This document shows, piece after piece, positions 1-8,633 of a stretch of 64,000 nucleotides of DNA. Made by a program: the position numbers and the translations under genes. Origin of the DNA: JBAXQQ01 sp037131695 (GTDB lineage Bacteria; Armatimonadota; Hebobacteria; CAIYQO01); assembly GCA_964638715.1 (NCBI GenBank), contig CAZWZF010000015.1:34683-98682 (forward strand), written 5' to 3'. The notes below the pieces were generated by a model. The model saw nothing but the letters and a program-made list of their open reading frames with translations. It made no database searches and was not told the DNA's origin. The stretch's first letter is position 1, and every line of letters begins with the position of its first letter.

Positions 1-48
1 GTCTAAGGTATTATTTTATCTTGTAAAATATAAAAAAGAGAGATAATT

Positions 49-447
49 ATGGTAATAAAGTTTGATATGATAGGAATATTCGTTAATGATATTCATCAAA
101 TGGTGGAGTTTTATAAAAATACCATCGGTATTGATATTGAATGGGATGGCAACGGGCCTTATGCGGAGTTCAAGCACGAAGGGATTCGATTTTCAATGTT
201 TGAAAGAAAAGAATTAGTAAAACTAATAAATCAAACTCCTGATTTTAATTCAAATATTAATGGAACATTCGAATTAGCCATTAATGTTGGCGAACCGGAT
301 AATGTGGATAAGGAGTTTGATAGAATTATTCAAGGTGGTGGCCGGGAAGTGTATAAACCGCGAAATGAACCATGGAAGATGAGAACAGCGATGATTGCTG
401 ATCCGGAAGGTAATTTGATAGAAATTGCCTCGGATTTTTGGGAATAG
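49..447 (+). CDS. VOC (glyoxalase/bleomycin-resistance) family protein
   Basis: A 132-residue single-module vicinal-oxygen-chelate protein. The beta-alpha-beta pattern is visible: an opening strand (FDMIGIFVNDIHQMVEFY), then a helix reading into TIGIDIEW, and a closing AMIADPEGNLIEIASDFWE typical of the family's last strands. VOC proteins include lyases, dioxygenases and antibiotic-binding proteins, and the substrate cannot be read here. An AGAGAG-like ribosome site precedes the ATG by 8 bases. It leads a tight AT-rich trio with the GNAT and HD genes, whose base composition is clearly lower in GC than the glycosidase loci, so horizontal acquisition is possible. Confidence 0.85.
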   Translation: MVIKFDMIGIFVNDIHQMVEFYKNTIGIDIEWDGNGPYAEFKHEGIRFSMFERKELVKLINQTPDFNSNINGTFELAINVGEPDNVDKEFDRIIQGGGREVYKPRNEPWKMRTAMIADPEGNLIEIASDFWE

Positions 448-474
448 TCAGTAAGATATTTAATAGGAGAAATT

Positions 475-996
475 ATGAATTTATTAAATATGCAGATTGA
501 AACTGAACGATTGTTGTTAATCCCAATTAACAGTGATTACGCTGAAGATATTTTTATAAATTTCACATCTGAAATTACTACGTATATGTTTCCAAGACCT
601 GCAACAGAAATTTGTGAAACATTGAATTTTATAAAAACGTCTGTCAATGGTTTGGAAAACGGTACAAACTTGCAACTGGTAATACTTCATAAAGACTCAA
701 AAGAATTTATCGGTTGTGCCGGTTTACATAACATTGGCAATCTCGACCCAGAACTTGGCATCTGGATAAAAAAGTCAAATCATAGCAATGGATATGGATT
801 AGAAGCTGTTACTGCAATAATCAATTGGGCACGAGTAAATATTGATTTTGAATACTTGCGATATCCGGTGGATAAAAGAAACTATGCAAGCAGAAGAATA
901 CCGGAAAGAAATGGTGGAATTATTAAAAGAGAATATAAAAATATCAATCAAACTGGTTTTGAATTGGATGAAGTTGAGTATTGGATTTATAAATAA
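475..996 (+). CDS. GNAT family N-acetyltransferase (RimJ/RimL-like)
   Basis: A 173-residue acetyltransferase. Residues 8-20 (ETERLLLIPI) form the typical opening strand of RimJ/RimL proteins. The middle (ELGIWIKKSNHSNGYGLEA) holds the acetyl-CoA-binding turn. YPVDKRNYASRRIPE near residue 130 is the conserved NxxSxxxxE-type segment before the last strands. It would move acetyl from acetyl-CoA to an amine, with the acceptor unknown. AGGAGA lies just before the ATG. It starts 27 bases after the VOC gene and probably shares its transcript. Length and both ends look complete. Confidence 0.85.
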   Translation: MNLLNMQIETERLLLIPINSDYAEDIFINFTSEITTYMFPRPATEICETLNFIKTSVNGLENGTNLQLVILHKDSKEFIGCAGLHNIGNLDPELGIWIKKSNHSNGYGLEAVTAIINWARVNIDFEYLRYPVDKRNYASRRIPERNGGIIKREYKNINQTGFELDEVEYWIYK

Positions 997-1069
997 ATAC
1001 CTGAATTATGCTACCAGTGATTGCTGAAAAAGTTTAATAACGAAGCTAAAAATATGAAGGAGACATTTC

Positions 1070-1657
1070 ATGAATGATATAGTTAAAACTCTTCAATTTA
1101 TGGTTGAAATTGAAAAGTTGAAGGATGTTTATCGAAAAAGCAAACCGATTGGGTTGGATCGCTACGAAAATTCAGCAGAACATAGTTGGCATGCCTGCAT
1201 ATCTGCATTGGCGTTACGAGAACATGCCAATGAAAAAGTTGATATTGATAAGGTAATTAAAATGTTGCTGGTTCATGACTTGGGAGAAATAGATGCCGGC
1301 GATACTATTGTTTATAACAGTAATACCCCGGAAATAAAAGCGAAAGAAATTACAGGTGCCAGAAGAGTATTCAGTATATTGCCTGACGAGTTACGGGATG
1401 AGTTCATGGAATTATGGAATGAATTTGAATACGGCGAAAATATTGATGCAGAATACGCAAGAGCAATTGACCGAATACCACCAATTCTTCAAAACCTGCA
1501 TAGCAATGGTCATACATGGAGAAAACATAATATCTCAGAAGATAGAATACTTGCGTTGAACAGCAAAATAAAAAACGGCAGCCAGGCATTATGGGATTGT
1601 ATTGAAAGTGAATTAAAAGAGGCTTTCAGTAAAGGTTTGCTTTTAGATAAAGAATAA
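1070..1657 (+). CDS. HD-domain phosphohydrolase (YfbR/HDDC2-like)
   Basis: A 195-residue HD-superfamily hydrolase. Metal ligands are visible as H38 (in SAEHSWH), H69-D70 (in LLVHDLGE) and a later Asp in the helix around NIDAEYARAIDRIPP. This arrangement matches the YfbR/HDDC2 group, which dephosphorylates deoxynucleoside monophosphates in characterised members. The exact substrate here is inferred. A strong AAGGAG site lies 8 bases before the ATG. It is the third gene of the AT-rich trio and is followed by a repeat array. Confidence 0.85.
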   Translation: MNDIVKTLQFMVEIEKLKDVYRKSKPIGLDRYENSAEHSWHACISALALREHANEKVDIDKVIKMLLVHDLGEIDAGDTIVYNSNTPEIKAKEITGARRVFSILPDELRDEFMELWNEFEYGENIDAEYARAIDRIPPILQNLHSNGHTWRKHNISEDRILALNSKIKNGSQALWDCIESELKEAFSKGLLLDKE

Positions 1658-1667
1658 TTATTTGTGA

Positions 1668-1826
1668 AAAGTTTTTGGATTACAATGTAAAACTCACTAA
1701 TTTTACAAAGTTTTTGGATTCCAATGTATAAAACTTGTTGTTTTTATAAAGTTTTTGGATTCCAATGTATAAAACTCTCTAATTTTACAAAGTTTTTGGA
1801 TTTGAATGCAAAAACTTTTACTTTCA
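1668..1826 (+). repeat. Four imperfect ~41-bp tandem repeats with nested palindrome
   Basis: Units begin at about 1668, 1707, 1748 and 1789 (39, 41, 41 and about 38 bp). Each starts AAAGTTTTTGGAT and, except the last, ends near AATTTTAC or a variant. Units 2 and 3 contain the palindrome TTGGATTCCAA, flanked by AAGTTTT on one side and AAAACTT or AAAACTC on the other, so each can fold as a two-tier hairpin. The array fills most of the 344-base gap between the HD gene and the PP2C gene. The rest of the gap, to 2001, is AT-rich with no gene seen. Confidence 0.8.
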
Positions 1827-2001
1827 AAAAGTTGTTTAATATCATTTTGTATAGACAATAGCAACTGTTATTAGCTGAAATGATGCAATAGAACTTGGAT
1901 ATAAGAAAATTTAGTAAAAATTTTCCTATATCCACTTTTAACAAAAATTAAACATCAATTTGGTTAACAAAATAAGAAATTTGTAGTATTATAACTATGT
2001 A

Positions 2002-3324
2002 ATGACTGATAATAACGCGGGCAACCGTGGGAAAACTGCAATACAAGTACGAGATGAAGCCGAATTAGTCTCTGCCATATTTCGTTTGGCCTTCATCTTT
2101 CTGGTTATTTTAACGCCGGTTAATCCAGATGGATTGGTGTGGTTTAATAATGCCAAACTGTTTTCAATTGGTCTTGCCGCAGTATACAACATTCTGGTAG
2201 TCATTCAACAATTCACTACTCTTAAATTGCGATGGCAGCAGCATTTCACCATGCTGGTCGATTATGCACTTGCTTCGCTATGGGTTTATTTAACTTTAAC
2301 GATAAACAATGGCTTTTTCGCTACACCTTTATTCGCAATTTACTACCTGTTGATAATAAATTCCGCCATGACATTTGGCATCCTTGGGGCGATAGTCGGG
2401 GCAGCTTTCGCGTCAACGGGTTATATTGTCGCATTTGTCAGTATAGCCGGAATTCAGCCATTTGATTTAATTTCGCTATTATTCAATAACATAATTTACC
2501 TGTTTCTCACCGCGATTTTATGCGGTTACCTGGTAGATTCGCATCGGCGCGAACGCGATAAACACGCGTTATCTCAGGTTGTATTGGCGAAGCTGAAGAA
2601 TAAATCCCAGGCAACAGAAGAGATGTACCAGTTGCTGACCCCGGTAGACATGCCAAAGATAAAGAATCTTGATATCGCGTCGCGCTGGGTTCCGTCACAT
2701 GGTTTTGGCGGCGATTTTTATGACATCATTCAGGTGTCAGACAGCAAAGTCTTCGCCGTTATTGCCGATATCAGCGGTAAAGAAGCGTTGAAGTTTCCAT
2801 TATTTAAAGCAGCATTTTTATCTGCCGCACATTTTGAAGATGACCCTATTGTAATAATGGAGAAAACCAACAAAATTCTATATGAATTTTTGCAGCCGGA
2901 GATGTTTATAGCCGCTGTGGTGCTTACGATAGACCTGGATGAAGGAATAATGAAAGTTGTTAATGCCGGTCTGGATTTGCCGGTGCTGGTGAGAAAAAAT
3001 GGCGACATGGAGCGTTTGGAAAATGGCGGCATGATAATCGGCGTTGATAAATCATCCAAATATACCTGCGACGAAATTGTATTGAATTACGGCGACACTA
3101 TTTGCGTGTTTACCGACGGCATCACCGAGGCGCGAAACCATGAAAAACAGGAGTTTGGCGACCACACAATCGCATCTATAGTGGTATCCGGGGTGCGGAT
3201 TGATTTATCCGCAAATGAAATAGTAGAGAATATCTTTCAACGGGTATTGGCACACACCCACAAGGCCCCGCGCCGTGACGACATGACGATGATGATGATT
3301 AAATATATACCGGAAGCGAAATAG
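2002..3324 (+). CDS. Membrane-bound PP2C/SpoIIE-type serine phosphatase
   Basis: A 440-residue protein. About six hydrophobic helices span residues 25-178. A basic linker follows (SHRRERDKHALSQ), then a SpoIIE/RsbU-like PP2C domain from about residue 225. Metal-binding motifs are visible: GGDFYD at 236-241, ADISGKE at 255-261, FTDGITEA near 375 and RRDDMT near 428. Such enzymes dephosphorylate anti-sigma-factor antagonists in partner-switching systems. No antagonist or anti-sigma gene is nearby, so the pathway is inferred. No clear ribosome site precedes the ATG, and a TATTATAACT-like stretch lies only about 10 bases upstream, so the message may be leaderless or nearly so. Confidence 0.88.
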   Translation: MTDNNAGNRGKTAIQVRDEAELVSAIFRLAFIFLVILTPVNPDGLVWFNNAKLFSIGLAAVYNILVVIQQFTTLKLRWQQHFTMLVDYALASLWVYLTLTINNGFFATPLFAIYYLLIINSAMTFGILGAIVGAAFASTGYIVAFVSIAGIQPFDLISLLFNNIIYLFLTAILCGYLVDSHRRERDKHALSQVVLAKLKNKSQATEEMYQLLTPVDMPKIKNLDIASRWVPSHGFGGDFYDIIQVSDSKVFAVIADISGKEALKFPLFKAAFLSAAHFEDDPIVIMEKTNKILYEFLQPEMFIAAVVLTIDLDEGIMKVVNAGLDLPVLVRKNGDMERLENGGMIIGVDKSSKYTCDEIVLNYGDTICVFTDGITEARNHEKQEFGDHTIASIVVSGVRIDLSANEIVENIFQRVLAHTHKAPRRDDMTMMMIKYIPEAK

Positions 3325-3430
3325 AACGAAAGAACGGTGCTGCCGGGTACATGCAAAAATCCGGGAACCGCTTAAAATATTACAGGGATTAAATTTATCG
3401 GATTTAATTCTGTGCTGAGCATGCCGAAGT

Positions 3431-3599
3431 GCCAGTCCCCTACATTTGCCAATATTTTTACATAACTGGATAAAAATTTGTCAAAATTTAATGAAGGTAA
3501 TTATAGAAAAAGTGCGGTAGGATAAGGGGACTGGCTTGCATCATGAAAATTTAGCCTGTTTATAAAGATTAGCAGAACCATGATGCGCTGCCTGTCCCC
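3431..3599. repeat. REP-like inverted repeats in the 3325-3723 intergenic region
   Basis: GCCAGTCCCCT (3431-3441) is an exact inverted copy of AGGGGACTGGC (3525-3535). The second arm also opens a longer imperfect palindrome to 3599: GCATCATG (3538-3545) pairs with CATGATGC (3579-3586), and GGGGACTGGC pairs imperfectly with GCCTGTCCCC. This layout resembles REP/BIME elements mobilised by Y1-type transposases, and GTCCCC-containing arms recur at 53041-53072. Apart from these hairpins I see nothing in the 399-base gap except an AT-rich run before 3724. Confidence 0.6.
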
Positions 3600-3723
3600 G
3601 GCAGGTTAGCTTAACCACCATTGTTGATAAAATTTAAAAATAAATTACTACGTAACCATTTCATTTTTCACAGTGTTAAATAATAATGTTAAAATATAAC
3701 AGCAAAGGCGGAATAAAATAGAT

Positions 3724-4794
3724 ATGAAAAAGATTGTTGGGTTATTTTTGTTATTAATGGTGTGGGTCAGCAGTTATGCTGCTACTTGGGGACCGGTGCA
3801 GGGCAGTGTTACAAGCACATCGATTGAGTTTTCCTGGCGTACTGACAATGGTGCTGAGTCGCTTACATTTGAGGGCAAAAAGTTTTCCGGTTCTCCCACT
3901 GGCAATTACCGCACCGTTAATCTGCGCGACCTGACACCGGACAGTGATTATTCATATAGCTTTAATTTTGGCGAAGATGTGGTGCGGGAATATAAATTCC
4001 ATACAGCTCCGCTGGATAACGACGCGTCATTCACTTTTGTTGCTTATGGCGACACCCGGACAAACTATGCAAAGCACACAGAGATTGCGGCGGCGATACT
4101 CACCCGCAACCCGCGATTTGTGATTAATAGCGGCGACCTGGTAGAAAATGGCGAAGACGCCGATATGTGGAAAAGATTTTTCCTTACTGCCCGGTCATTG
4201 ATGGCGAACACGGTATATCTGCCAGTGGTGGGCAACCATGAACATAATACCAGTTATTTCGCCGGAATATTCCCCTGGACCAAGGGAGTAGGCGAGGTTG
4301 GCGATGATGCATATTCGTTTATATATGGCGGAGTGCGCATGGTATTTTTAAACAGCACGAGAAATGTTGAAAAACAAGCGATTTGGCTGCAAAATTACTT
4401 GAAAGAAAGTGGCGAGGGGGTTAATTGGACAATTGTTACCTGTCATTACCCGCCTTATTCATCGGGACCGCATGGCAGTGATAAAAATGCGCAAAAATAT
4501 TGGGTTCCGATATTTGAGAAATATAAAGTTGATGTGGTTTTTGCCGGTCATGACCATTTTTATGAAAGAAGCGAGAAAAATGGGGTACAATATATCATAA
4601 CCGGCGGTGGCGGCGCTCCTTTGTATGACACAGAAGTAACAAAGAACCCGTATCGTATCTTTTCTGAAAAGACATATCATTACGTGGTTGTAGATGTAAA
4701 ACCGGAAACCATGTCATTGAAGATGATGAAATTGAATGGCGAATCCGGTGATGAAGTACAACTGGAAAAGAATGACGTTAAACTGGAAAAATAA
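3724..4794 (+). CDS. Secreted purple-acid-phosphatase-like metallophosphoesterase
   Basis: A 356-residue exported protein. Residues 1-20 are a signal peptide (Lys-Lys, then a hydrophobic core ending SSYAA). Residues 21-97 form a fibronectin-like N-domain of the purple acid phosphatase type. The calcineurin-like catalytic domain follows, with metal-ligand motifs GDTR (109-112), GDLV (137-140), GNHE (170-173), HYPPY (241-245) and GHDH (275-278). It should hydrolyse phosphate esters outside the cytoplasm. It is followed closely by a phosphodiester glycosidase, so the pair may act on phosphorylated glycans; that is inference. Confidence 0.9.
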   Translation: MKKIVGLFLLLMVWVSSYAATWGPVQGSVTSTSIEFSWRTDNGAESLTFEGKKFSGSPTGNYRTVNLRDLTPDSDYSYSFNFGEDVVREYKFHTAPLDNDASFTFVAYGDTRTNYAKHTEIAAAILTRNPRFVINSGDLVENGEDADMWKRFFLTARSLMANTVYLPVVGNHEHNTSYFAGIFPWTKGVGEVGDDAYSFIYGGVRMVFLNSTRNVEKQAIWLQNYLKESGEGVNWTIVTCHYPPYSSGPHGSDKNAQKYWVPIFEKYKVDVVFAGHDHFYERSEKNGVQYIITGGGGAPLYDTEVTKNPYRIFSEKTYHYVVVDVKPETMSLKMMKLNGESGDEVQLEKNDVKLEK

Positions 4795-4798
4795 AAAG

Positions 4799-6313
4799 AT
4801 GAAAATAATCGCAGCAATATTCGCAGCAATATTAGTAATAACGGCATATTCAGTGGATTCTCCGCAACTTCGCTGGTCGGTGACCAGCGAAAAAGCGCGT
4901 ATTGTTCTCGACGCGCCGGGTGGTGAATCCGCGCAATTTGAAGTAAAAAACGGCGGTAAGCAACTGGTAGTTCATGTGCCGTTGAATAAAGCCTTGCTTT
5001 ACTCGATAACCCCGATACCACCGCTTACCCCGGATGGTTTGCCGCCGGCGGTAGGTGAGGACGGGGCAGAAAAATATCTTCCACTGCCGCTTAATTTCTT
5101 CAAAGATGATGTGTTGTCCAACGCGATGGTAACTGTCGACGGGATAAACATGAACCTGGAATTGAACCTGTTGAAGACGCGGAAATATATTTTTCTTACC
5201 ATGCCTGCTGACAAGGACAAACCATTTCGCGCGGTGATTGATGTCTATAAAAACTTCAAAAATATTTCTGAATCCAGATTAACGCCGGGGATAACCTATA
5301 CCCGTTATGAAACCCAGGATGATACCGGTTATTTTTCCGCGCATATAATCACCGCAGACTTGACTGACAAACGCGTCGCGTTAAAGATAGTACCCGCGGT
5401 AGGAAAAGAAAATGTTGCTGATATGACAGTCCGGACGGGAGGTGTATGCGGGGTGAATGCCGGATATTTCATGGGTGAAGCAAAACCTGTCGGCCTGTTG
5501 AAATCAGCCGGGCAAATATTATCCATGCCGTTGTGGAAACGCACCGCGCTGGGATTGACGGCGGATGGCGGTGTGAAATTTGGCAATCCCACCGGCGGAT
5601 ACACGGTAATTTTCCCGGATAATGTTGAAATTGAAGCACTGGAGCATTTAGACGCGTCGATATTGCCGGTGCCGCCCAATGCCGAGGTTTATCCGGGAAA
5701 AATATATTCCACCGCACCGGCAGGCAATAATACTATCAGTGTGATAGTGAAAAACAACCTTATCACCACACTTCCCACAGCGCCGATTCCACTGCAGAAT
5801 GACGAATATTGCGTTTTGCTGCGCGGGGTAATGGCAGACATGTGCCGCGACAAATTGAATGTAGGCGCGACGGTGAAGGTATTTGAAAAGATTGCCGATG
5901 ATTGGCGCAATATTAACGATGCCGTAGGTGCTGGCCCTCGCTTGCTGAATGCCGGAAATGTGGCAATTACCGCTGATATTGAAAAGTTCAAACCAGACAT
6001 CGCGAAAGGATCTCCTTCCCGTACCGCTATAGGGATAACCGCAGATAATAAATTGATACTGGTATCGGTGGAAGCGCCAAAGGTATACGGCGGCGGCGCG
6101 ACTCTTGACCAATTGGCAGCGTTCATGAAATCCCGCGGCGCAGTGGACGCGATGAATTTTGACGGCGGTGCCAGCACCACTATGGCGATAGGAAATAACG
6201 TAGTAAACCTGGAAGACAAGGCATGGCGGCGACCAGTGGCGAGTTCGCTGGTGATAACCGATGAACGCATGCTGGGGAAAATTGCCGCAACGAATACTGT
6301 GAAGGATAAGTAA
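4799..6313 (+). CDS. Exported phosphodiester glycosidase (NAGPA domain)
   Basis: The ATG at 4799 is preferred over an in-frame 4736 start because it opens a signal peptide (MKIIAAIFAAILVI) and lies 4 bases after the previous stop. That gives 504 residues. The C-terminal half matches the phosphodiester glycosidase domain (PF09992): GVNAGYFMG, then GAGPRLLNAG, then SRTAIGI, and finally AMNFDGGASTTMAI, the usual FDGGGS/T-like active-site segment. Family members remove N-acetylglucosamine or other sugars from sugar-phosphate diesters. The N-terminal 100 residues resemble an AMIN-like domain but are less certain. It is translationally coupled to the dGTPase-like gene (TAATG). Confidence 0.85.
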   Translation: MKIIAAIFAAILVITAYSVDSPQLRWSVTSEKARIVLDAPGGESAQFEVKNGGKQLVVHVPLNKALLYSITPIPPLTPDGLPPAVGEDGAEKYLPLPLNFFKDDVLSNAMVTVDGINMNLELNLLKTRKYIFLTMPADKDKPFRAVIDVYKNFKNISESRLTPGITYTRYETQDDTGYFSAHIITADLTDKRVALKIVPAVGKENVADMTVRTGGVCGVNAGYFMGEAKPVGLLKSAGQILSMPLWKRTALGLTADGGVKFGNPTGGYTVIFPDNVEIEALEHLDASILPVPPNAEVYPGKIYSTAPAGNNTISVIVKNNLITTLPTAPIPLQNDEYCVLLRGVMADMCRDKLNVGATVKVFEKIADDWRNINDAVGAGPRLLNAGNVAITADIEKFKPDIAKGSPSRTAIGITADNKLILVSVEAPKVYGGGATLDQLAAFMKSRGAVDAMNFDGGASTTMAIGNNVVNLEDKAWRRPVASSLVITDERMLGKIAATNTVKDK

Positions 6314-7386
6314 TGACGATTGATTTCACCGGGTTATGTCCGCGGGAGATTAGCGAGAAAATAGAAGTTATGACATTGGCACCCCAGGCGGCGAAAAGCG
6401 CGCAAACTCGAGGGCGCTTGCGCTATTCCGAGCCATGTCCATATCGCACCGAATATCAGCGCGACCGTGATCGCATTCTGCATTGCAAGGCATTTCGCCG
6501 ATTGGCTGATAAAACCCAGGTATTTATTCAATCCACTCGTACCGACCACATGCGTACTCGCCTGACCCACACGCTGGAGATGTGCCAGGTTGCGCGCACT
6601 ATCGCCCGGGCATTGCGGCTCAACGAGGATTTGGTAGAGGCAATCGCGATGGGGCATGACCTGGGACACAGCCCATTCGGTCATTCGGGAGAAGCCGCTC
6701 TGAATAAAGTTTATCACGAATATGACCCGAAAGGACATTTTCATCACGCTGAACATGGTGTGCGAGTGGTAGATAAATTGGAACATGACGGTAAAGGCCT
6801 GAACCTGACCATGGAAGTGCGCGATGGCATATTGAAACACAGCAAAGGCGACGCCGACTGGGTGGGGAAAGGCGGTATGCTTACCCTGGAGGGGCAATTA
6901 GTTGCGCTATGCGACCGCATTGCCTATTCCAGCCATGACATCGACGACGCGCTGAATCAGGGAATATTGACGCTGGATGAATTGCCGGATGATGTGCTGC
7001 AGGTATTGGGACTTACCCACAGTACCCGGCTGACCGCTATGGTTGAAGATGTAATAGCGGCAAGCAGCGAATTAACCGCCATAAAAATGTCGCCGGACAT
7101 GACGGTTATCACCAACAAACTAAAAACCTTCATGTATGAAACCATTTACACCGTGCGGTCAATGCCCCTGGACTCGCGCCTGTTCATCAGTGACGCCATC
7201 CAAAGCCTTTTCCACCACTTCATGGAATACCCGGAAAATATGCATTGCGACCCTGACCTGCCAGTACCTGCCCGCGCCCGGTTAGTCTGCGACCTGGTAG
7301 CCGGCATGACCGACAACTACGCCGTAACCCAATTCGAAAAAATCTGTGAAATAAAAGGGTATTGCACGTTGTATAGAAAAGGGTAA
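6313..7386 (+). CDS. dgt: dGTPase-like HD deoxynucleotide triphosphohydrolase
   Basis: A 357-residue protein. It begins with the family's conserved segment (YRTEYQRDRDRILHCKAFRR, residues 44-63) and then carries the HD metal ligands H86, H115 and D116 in GHDLGHSPFGHSGE. This is the type-2 deoxyguanosinetriphosphate triphosphohydrolase family, which cuts dNTPs to deoxynucleosides and triphosphate. Specificity for dGTP is not guaranteed. The start overlaps the preceding stop by one base. The protein has the usual family length and ends normally. Confidence 0.9.
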   Translation: MTIDFTGLCPREISEKIEVMTLAPQAAKSAQTRGRLRYSEPCPYRTEYQRDRDRILHCKAFRRLADKTQVFIQSTRTDHMRTRLTHTLEMCQVARTIARALRLNEDLVEAIAMGHDLGHSPFGHSGEAALNKVYHEYDPKGHFHHAEHGVRVVDKLEHDGKGLNLTMEVRDGILKHSKGDADWVGKGGMLTLEGQLVALCDRIAYSSHDIDDALNQGILTLDELPDDVLQVLGLTHSTRLTAMVEDVIAASSELTAIKMSPDMTVITNKLKTFMYETIYTVRSMPLDSRLFISDAIQSLFHHFMEYPENMHCDPDLPVPARARLVCDLVAGMTDNYAVTQFEKICEIKGYCTLYRKG

Positions 7387-7389
7387 AAA

Positions 7390-7420
7390 ATTGACAATTG
7401 ACGATTGACAATTGACAATT
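7390..7420. repeat. Short TTGAC/AATTG tandem run
   Basis: Three to four copies of a roughly 10-base AT-rich unit (TTGACAATTGAC) sit between the dgt stop and the convergent fucosidase gene. Related AATT-rich runs occur at about 8605-8635 and 13383-13405. The gap to 7500 otherwise holds no gene. Confidence 0.6.
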
Positions 7421-7500
7421 TTTCTATAAAAAGAAAGATATCTAATAAATGAAGTCACCGTTTGGAAAGGGGTGAAGCCTGGATATCCCGGCAGTGACCA

Positions 7501-8493
7501 TCATACATCCTCCATCATCCTTGCAGCTTTTTTCAGATATTTTCTATGATAATCAGGAATCAGACCCTCTTTGTTTGGGCCAATATTCAGCAAAAAGTTT
7601 GCCCCATTTTCTCTTGCGGTGCGGTACCAGTTGAAGATTGTTTCTGCTGATGGGTGACTGTATGCGCTGCCTTCTATCCAGAACCAGTGCGGATTCAGGC
7701 TGGTGCAAAACTCAAATGGCAGGTATTCTTTGCTGTTATCCGGCAAGGTGAATATCGGGTCGATTACAGGTTTGCGTTCTTTTTCTTCATATATAAAGTC
7801 AAAATGTTCACTGGTGCGGATGTCTACCGGGTGGTAGCGCACCGTGCCGGGCCAGTCACTGCTGGAGTTTTTCACCACCAGGCAATCCGGTTGCAGTAAA
7901 TGGATATGGTTGTATAACTCTGTCCATTCCCAACGTTCGCCATGGTACAATCCACATTTCGGGTCATTTTCCCATTCCGGGTTGAATGCCCATTCCCGGG
8001 TGGGATGGTCTTTGTCCCAACCGCCATCAAACCATATCTCCAAAATATCGCCATATCGGGTAAGCAATTCTGTCATCTGGTTGCGCATATACAACGCGTA
8101 TAATTTATCATCATTATATTGCGGGTAATTACGATCCCACAATGAATAATACAATCCCACCTTTATGTCGACTTTACGAAACGCGTCCACAAACATCCCA
8201 ACGATATCCGGCGAACCGGGAGAGTTCTTTATGCTATACTCGGTATATTCGCTGGGCCACAGGCAAAATCCGTCGTGATGCTTGGTAGTTAATACGGCAT
8301 ACCGCATTCCGGCTTCGACGGCGACATCTGTCCATTGGGACGGGTTTAGTAATTTGGGATTGAAATTTTCAGCCGGGAATCTCCCGTCACCCCAACCACA
8401 ATCGGTAAAAGTAGTCGGGCCGAAATGGATAAACATGCCATATCCAAGTTCCATCCAGGCTTTTTTTGCTGGTGAGGGAAGTATTGATGTCAT
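7501..8493 (-). CDS. Alpha-L-fucosidase, GH29 catalytic domain only
   Basis: A 330-residue GH29 enzyme. Family landmarks are GMFIHFGP at 19-26, KHHDGFCLW at 71-79 and WFDGGWD at 154-160, whose D156 is the expected nucleophile. GH29 enzymes release alpha-L-fucose with retention. The protein ends after the barrel and lacks the usual C-terminal beta-sandwich, so it is shorter than typical members. No signal peptide is visible, so it may act on imported oligosaccharides. A GGTG site precedes the start. It lies downstream of the sulfatase gene on the same strand. Confidence 0.9.
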   Translation of the reverse strand: MTSILPSPAKKAWMELGYGMFIHFGPTTFTDCGWGDGRFPAENFNPKLLNPSQWTDVAVEAGMRYAVLTTKHHDGFCLWPSEYTEYSIKNSPGSPDIVGMFVDAFRKVDIKVGLYYSLWDRNYPQYNDDKLYALYMRNQMTELLTRYGDILEIWFDGGWDKDHPTREWAFNPEWENDPKCGLYHGERWEWTELYNHIHLLQPDCLVVKNSSSDWPGTVRYHPVDIRTSEHFDFIYEEKERKPVIDPIFTLPDNSKEYLPFEFCTSLNPHWFWIEGSAYSHPSAETIFNWYRTARENGANFLLNIGPNKEGLIPDYHRKYLKKAARMMEDV

Positions 8494-8633
8494 TTAAAAA
8501 GCACCTTATTTTCGTGTTGTCTGATAATAGATGTGTTTATGTCATGTGTCAATAACATACATGGTTATTTATTTAACCAGATACTATAATTTATCAGAAA
8601 AGTTCTCAATTCTCAATTTGTAATTTGCAATTT

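Noticed and set aside
1668..1826. CRISPR array
   Set aside because: The units are contiguous tandem repeats without unique spacers, and no cas gene is present.
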